Shown piece after piece: positions 59,088 through 64,000 of a DNA stretch of 64,000 nt (the first letter of the stretch is position 1; each line of letters starts with the position of its first letter). The translations under genes were made by a program, and so were the position numbers. The notes beneath the pieces are model-generated. The model made no database searches, was not told where the DNA came from, and saw only the letters and a program-made list of their open reading frames with translations. The stretch lies in the NCBI GenBank assembly GCA_016617855.1, contig JAECUM010027279.1, positions 24,311 to 88,310 on the forward strand. Reading direction: 5' to 3'. The DNA comes from Megalonaias nervosa (Eukaryota; Mollusca; Bivalvia; Unionida; Unionidae).

Positions 59088-60318
59088 ATTACCTGTAAAA
59101 ATGAGCCTCCTAACCTACATTTCGTACACATCTCATTGGAATGATTGACTATGTGAAGGTTTTGCAGGCTTTGATATGACCCCTATTCTATACAATGCTA
59201 ACATTGATCTGAACTTTATTCTGTACAATGTTTTTCATCAAATTACCGTCTTGCAAGTAATCATTTCACGAGTATAAAGAACAGTAGCTGTAATGATGGA
59301 ACAATGTGAATATTCATAATTTTGACACGATGATTACTTTTTGAGTCGGAGTTTGAATTTCAGGCGATTTAACAGGTTTAAAGATGTTCCCCAATAAACT
59401 AATTCAACGTTACATAGTTTACATCTTGCCTTGCTTGATTCTTTTATAAAATGCATCCAAACTTGCTGGGTAAACAAAAGGATATTCCAAGGCCAAATGT
59501 CTATGAGGAAATTCGAAAAATAAGTATTCTAATTGGAATCTCCCGGTATTCGTTTCAGCTTTCTGCTTTCGTGAAACAGAATAACAGCTACAGTACAAAG
59601 CTTCATCAATGTGTTATGATTCAAATGTGTAAACTATGGTAAAGTTTGCGACAGGGGGGTTGTGCAACGTATACTTTTACGTATGTGATCCTTGGAGAAT
59701 GTTTTAGTTTTCCGTTGCGCATTACGTATTATTTACGAGATCTTAAGCTACCCGAAGTTAGCCATGATAGGGGGTGTTGTCACTTTTGAATAGCGCTGCG
59801 AACCACGCAAAAATTTGTACCACGTTATAGCGGGTATTTCTGAATATAATGCGATATGTATCACGGAATACCCCAATTATAATAAAGGCCAATAATTAAT
59901 ACTCGGGGCTAAGGGCCAGACCCTTTTAAAAAAAATTCCCTCCGTAAATAGCTGGAATAAATATAATTATATGATTCTTAGCAAAGTAACAGCATATTAT
60001 ATATATTATATTATTTGAAAACATGTAATTATCTTGGGAAAAATAAAAATATTCCAGCCCAAAATAAAATCGCAGACCGCACACAAAAAATTACCTGATA
60101 GTAGATAAATTTGCTATATGCATGTGAATAGCTGTATAAGTAGCAATCTAAAATCTGTAACAAAAGTGTGACGATCGAGGACACAGTGTAAAGTATATAA
60201 TAACTGACATTAGAAAGTTTGTGGATAAAAACAGGAAGTGCTGACAATGAAGTTTACAATTTACTAGATATACTACTGATATAATAAGACTGGAAAACTT
60301 AGAGTGGAATCTCAACGC

Positions 60319-60320
<2 letters not shown>

Positions 60321-60371
<51 letters not shown>
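60321..60371. repeat. (GA)n microsatellite
   Basis: Counterpart of 32,555-32,584, longer in copy 2. Confidence 0.95.
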
Positions 60372-60373
<2 letters not shown>

Positions 60374-60789
60374 CAATCTGTAAACATAAAACGCACTTAT
60401 TTACGAGAAAATATTTAGTGGACTTCAGACATTGCGCAATATTCAAACAAAAAACAAGCGCAATCCTGAAAATCTTAGCATAATTCACAGTCTTACGAGG
60501 TAAATAAGTAACAAGCGACTTCTTTTTTTCTCAAAATCCGACATTTTACAAAAGTTGCACTTGGCCCGAATATCTTTCACAACATTCCTTTTGGCCACCA
60601 CATTTCTGTACATGATATGTGTCAAACATGTGATTATAGGATCATAAATATAATTATAATCGATATATTTAAAATTAATTTGTGACAATTAGAAATGGGC
60701 TTTTTTAAATTTATATATTTTGAGTTATTTTGTCATGAAAATGAAAACATGCTGTTAATATCATCAAATTCGTAACAAGATAACCCGGG

Positions 60790-61060
60790 AATTCCCGGAC
60801 ATTCCATACTACCGGAAACTGCCGACGTACCTGTACAGCAAAAAAATACCGTGGTAGGTACCACTGGAAAAAAAATTACCGCGTTAAACCAGTATACCAG
60901 TAATACCACGTACTCTACTTTTGAACATACATATTTAGCGAACACTATGAAGTATATAAACTAACTATGTAATATTCAAACAAGAAATTTTGTTATATCC
61001 TGTCATAAAATAGTAGTTTTTCCATCGAATTTAAAGCTCAATTCCTTTCTTGGAATAAAA
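60790..61060. other. About 270-bp segment present only in copy 2
   Basis: Flanks ATTCGTAA.AAGAT...CGGGAAT and GGAATAAAATATCT are adjacent in copy 1 (about 33,020-33,030). The insert is locally GC-richer and contains ACCGTGGTAGGTACCACTGG, an imperfect palindrome, and repeated ACCAGTA words. Possibly a small non-autonomous element. Confidence 0.5.
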
Positions 61061-61283
61061 TATCTTTACATCTCTGTTTGAATGCCATATGAAGCAAAGG
61101 TTCGTCACAGACCCCTAATATTCCCTACATTCACAGTGATCACTCGAAGCGAACTATAAATTCTAGCTTTGTTCTAGTTTTGTTCTGGGAGTTTATTATG
61201 CATTTTACAAAGCTTTATCGACTTTCTGGTGTAAATATCTAATGATATCTACAAAAGAAATTGTGACACCTCCGAATACTTAC

Positions 61284-61307
61284 CGTACATATGGGCAAGG
61301 ACGGAAC
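61284..61307 (-). other. Candidate 24-nt micro-exon (copy 2, number 1)
   Basis: Acceptor tract ending GTTTCAG (61,308-61,310 encode CAG), donor GTAAGT at 61,278-61,283. Same length and signals as copy 1. Confidence 0.45.
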
Positions 61308-61523
61308 CTGAAACAGACAGAATAACTAAAATTCATATACCGTATATTATTTTTGAATGATTTCTACATTATCCATTCGAATTTACGTGAGGTTCGACCA
61401 TTTTACAAATAGGTAAGCAGATGTATGATATATAACTCTTGATACATGAAATAACTTAATTGCCTGGACTTCAACACAGAGATTGAAATCAAAATTGACT
61501 ATAGAGAAAGAAATATTATTCAT

Positions 61524-62780
61524 GTATAGAGGATCTCAAATGGGTAATGATTTAATATTGAATTATGAAACGAGTTGAATAATGTCCAGCTTTTGCGAGC
61601 TTTGGCGAGCAAAAGCGGACATTATTCAACGAGTTTCATAAATTTAATATTAAATCGTTACCCATTTGAGATTCTTTTTATCACATAGTTTTTATTTCAG
61701 TGGAAATAATTTAGATAGAAAGAAGAACGAATAATTTCGTTCATTCTGACAGACGGTGCACCTTTCATTTTTTGTGCATAAAATATAGTCCCAAACAAAG
61801 CTGAACTAGTAAAAGTAGATTGTACTGTTTTACAAACTATAAATCAAAGATAAAGCTTCCATCCGAATAAAAAGAACATGTTATAACGACAAAATCATTT
61901 TTCAAAACAGAATGATCAATGCGATGTGATGCTGCCACATTGTTTGATACGGTACACAGTACAGTAGACCTACAGTAGAGTACATGTTTACCCTAAAATG
62001 TCACTTTCAGAACTAAACGTTACATTGTTGCGATCTTCATGTGAAATAGGATTACTGGATGCAAAAATTACCACATTTACTGCAATGCATTTGTGACCGG
62101 ATATTTGCAGTATTTGATTTAGAACAATAGACTGTACAGAAGACGTCAACAAATTTCTTTTCGTGTCGGATTTGCATCCCATATATACTACGTAAAGATG
62201 CTGTGATTGGATAAAGTTGTCAGTTAGGAGACCCATTTATGTCCAGATTCTTCTGTGAACAGAGGTGAGTTTAATTACTTCTTTAAGTTAACATTTAAAC
62301 CACGCTTGTATATACGGTGGATTCTATATTTATGTTACAGATATACCGCCCCCCCCCCGCCACCCTCTATCAAATAAGCAATACCCTTAGTTTTATTTCT
62401 TATTGTTGTTCTTGTCTTGTAGCTTTACGCCATTTTTCTTATGATGATATTGTTAAACATGACATAACAAACCCCTGTGGGGGTAACATATCCATATTCA
62501 GACAGCCGAGATAATTTTTCCTCAATTTCCTTTCGTGAGTCGAGTTAAAAAATGGCCGCCAAAAAATGTTTATTCAAAACAAAACATTGCAGAAGGCGGG
62601 GTTAAATACGTTTTCCCACGATCCCAGCCAATCAGTAAAGAGGATCGTGCACAATAATTTCATGGGCTTATTTGGACCAATCAGCATCACATAAAGTGAT
62701 ATGTTCACACGTATAATATCAAAAATATGAAACTGCATATACTGTAGTCTAAGTGTACCGACTATGTGATAATTCCTTTA
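61524..62780. mobile_element. Copy-2-only insertion with fold-back palindrome
   Basis: Copy 1 joins ATTATTCATG to ACCGTGAAA with only a few bases (about 33,480-33,520). The insert starts with a 142-bp imperfect palindrome (61,532-61,673; arms of about 65 bp around CGAGCTTTGGCGAG). The rest is bounded by a perfect 12-bp inverted pair, TTATCACATAGT at 61,678-61,689 and ACTATGTGATAA at 62,761-62,772. A minus-strand frame (62,236-61,988) shows no known domain. Class of element unknown. Confidence 0.6.
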
Positions 62781-62998
62781 AACGACCGTGAAAAGTTTCA
62801 TCACCCAGTCCTGCTTGATCCAACCATAAAATACGCAAATAGTACGCTTTGACTTGTTTTCACAGCAACCACAGTGAGTACTCCAAGTTACATGTAAATT
62901 AAAACTTTGTTTTGAAGTCCATTTTTAGGCCTGTTACAAAGATTTATCGACTATTCGGTTGCACATATGTAATGAGGTACATACATTCTAATACTTAC

Positions 62999-63022
62999 CA
63001 TCAGTTAAGCAGAAGGACCAAT
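62999..63022 (-). other. Candidate 24-nt micro-exon (copy 2, number 2)
   Basis: Acceptor ACTTTCAG (CAG at 63,023-63,025), donor GTAAGT (62,993-62,998). It shares the GGTCCTT core with candidate 1. Confidence 0.45.
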
Positions 63023-64000
63023 CTGAAAGTAAGAATAGGTAAAATTATCATTACTTCAACACAGCGACTGAGCCTTGACTAATATTAAAAAATAATATAA
63101 TTCATATATCCTATATTACTTGTATGCAGTTCTCATTTGAATACCAGTGAGGCTATAGAAATTTTGTAATTTAAGAATAGGCAAGCATATTGACAACATA
63201 GTAATGTATCAAAGGTTACTTAAAATTGAAACACAGAATGACTGAAATTATCTCAACACAGCCGATGAGATGAACATTGACTATAGATCAATAAATAATA
63301 TTGTTGATATGCCTTTCATTACATTTTAACAACTTTGCATTTTTCGTCATCCACCAATAACATACGAAAATAGCAAACTTAATTGATTTTCCCAACATTC
63401 ACAATTGTTGTGTATTTCTACAATTTTTTAAAATTTTATTCATGATTTTAAATTGTAGTGATTATTTATTACTAAATTTCGTGTGCGTGCATAGGTTCTC
63501 TTTTAAAATATTAAGAGTGTAAGATTGTGTGTGATCTAAAAAACAGGGGCTTACGTAACGCATTGCCTTTACTAATAATAATATTAGTAGTAAACATGAT
63601 GACAACTTTGGGGTTGTTTCCCGTTGGACAGGTCGGTCGGGTGGGTTTCTAGAAGAATTAAGTTATCTCCCATTGGATGGGTTGGATCATGGAGTTCCTT
63701 TGCGGTGTTGGAGATTTGTAATTTATCACGTAGAAGTAGTGACAATATGCGTGTTTTACCCGTTCGCATGTATATAAGTGTCTAGGACTGGACAATATTC
63801 TTATTTTATTTCTTGTATTCTTGTTGTAGCATTAAGTCTGCAGACGTATTTTATGTTGTGTCTAGATATTATTTGAGAGGAAAAACATTTGTTTGGATTA
63901 TTCAGTAAAAATAGAAAGTGCCGATTGGACTACACTATTTTCCTGGAACTAAATGTGAATTAGTCAAAGGAGTTCTGGACAACCCCATTTTGACACGTCA

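Larger units (their letters stand above)
40952..64000. repeat. Copy 2 of the tandem segmental duplication (truncated by window end)
   Basis: It is collinear with copy 1 from base 1 but lacks the 12.96-kb Polinton and the 29,972-31,349 segment. It carries its own extra pieces at 47,381-47,597, 53,106-53,983, about 57,800-59,087, about 60,790-61,060 and 61,524-62,780. Microsatellites are mostly of different length from those in copy 1. Stretches not listed separately (40,952-45,180, 45,200-47,380, 54,200-57,300) show no coding signal that survives in both copies. Confidence 0.95.

Overview
The window looks like nuclear DNA of an invertebrate animal, possibly a mollusc or another lophotrochozoan, though the sequence alone cannot name the species. 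It is AT-rich and gene-poor, with long (GA)n, (TA)n and (CATA)n microsatellites, canonical spliceosomal splice sites, many small insertion/deletion differences between duplicated segments, and decayed mobile elements. No rRNA, tRNA, CRISPR or prokaryotic-style operon was seen.

Layout: the window is two direct tandem copies of one segment. Copy 1 starts at base 1 and copy 2 at base 40,952 (period 40,951 bp). Copy 2 runs off the end at a point equivalent to about 34,730 of copy 1. The copies differ by scattered substitutions and by a series of insertions and deletions, each of which shows an empty site in the other copy.

The main object is a 12,956-bp Polinton/Maverick (adintovirus-like) element at 4,435-17,390. 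It is present only in copy 1; copy 2 has the uninterrupted site at about 45,191. It has terminal inverted repeats and relics of a packaging ATPase, a phospholipase A2-like domain, a retroviral-type integrase, a superfamily 1 helicase joined to an HNH domain, a separate HNH/NUMOD1 endonuclease, a penton-like minor capsid protein, a membrane protein, a fibre-like protein, an adenovirus-type cysteine protease, small hydrophobic and core-like virion proteins, and the C-terminal half of a double-jelly-roll major capsid protein. No protein-primed DNA polymerase B is visible. Nearly every gene carries frameshifts or premature stops, so this is a dead endogenous viral element. An 843-bp solo-LTR-like insertion with a perfect 5-bp target duplication splits the protease gene; a relative of that insertion sits in copy 2 at 53,106-53,983, with its empty site visible in copy 1.

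The host part (1-4,434; 17,391-40,951; 40,952-64,000) holds few supportable genes: an F-box protein (36,832-37,419, minus), a short terminal coding exon that is intact in copy 2 (50,029-50,158) but broken in copy 1, several candidate 18-24-nt micro-exons on the minus strand (33.2-35.1 kb and 61.2-63.1 kb), and decayed multicopy or retroelement-like reading frames. Other structures are a perfect 38-bp hairpin unique to copy 1, a fold-back insertion unique to copy 2, a field of CAGGTAAT motifs at 37.7-39.5 kb, and a second, unrelated-looking viral-type protease relic at 29.9-30.3 kb.
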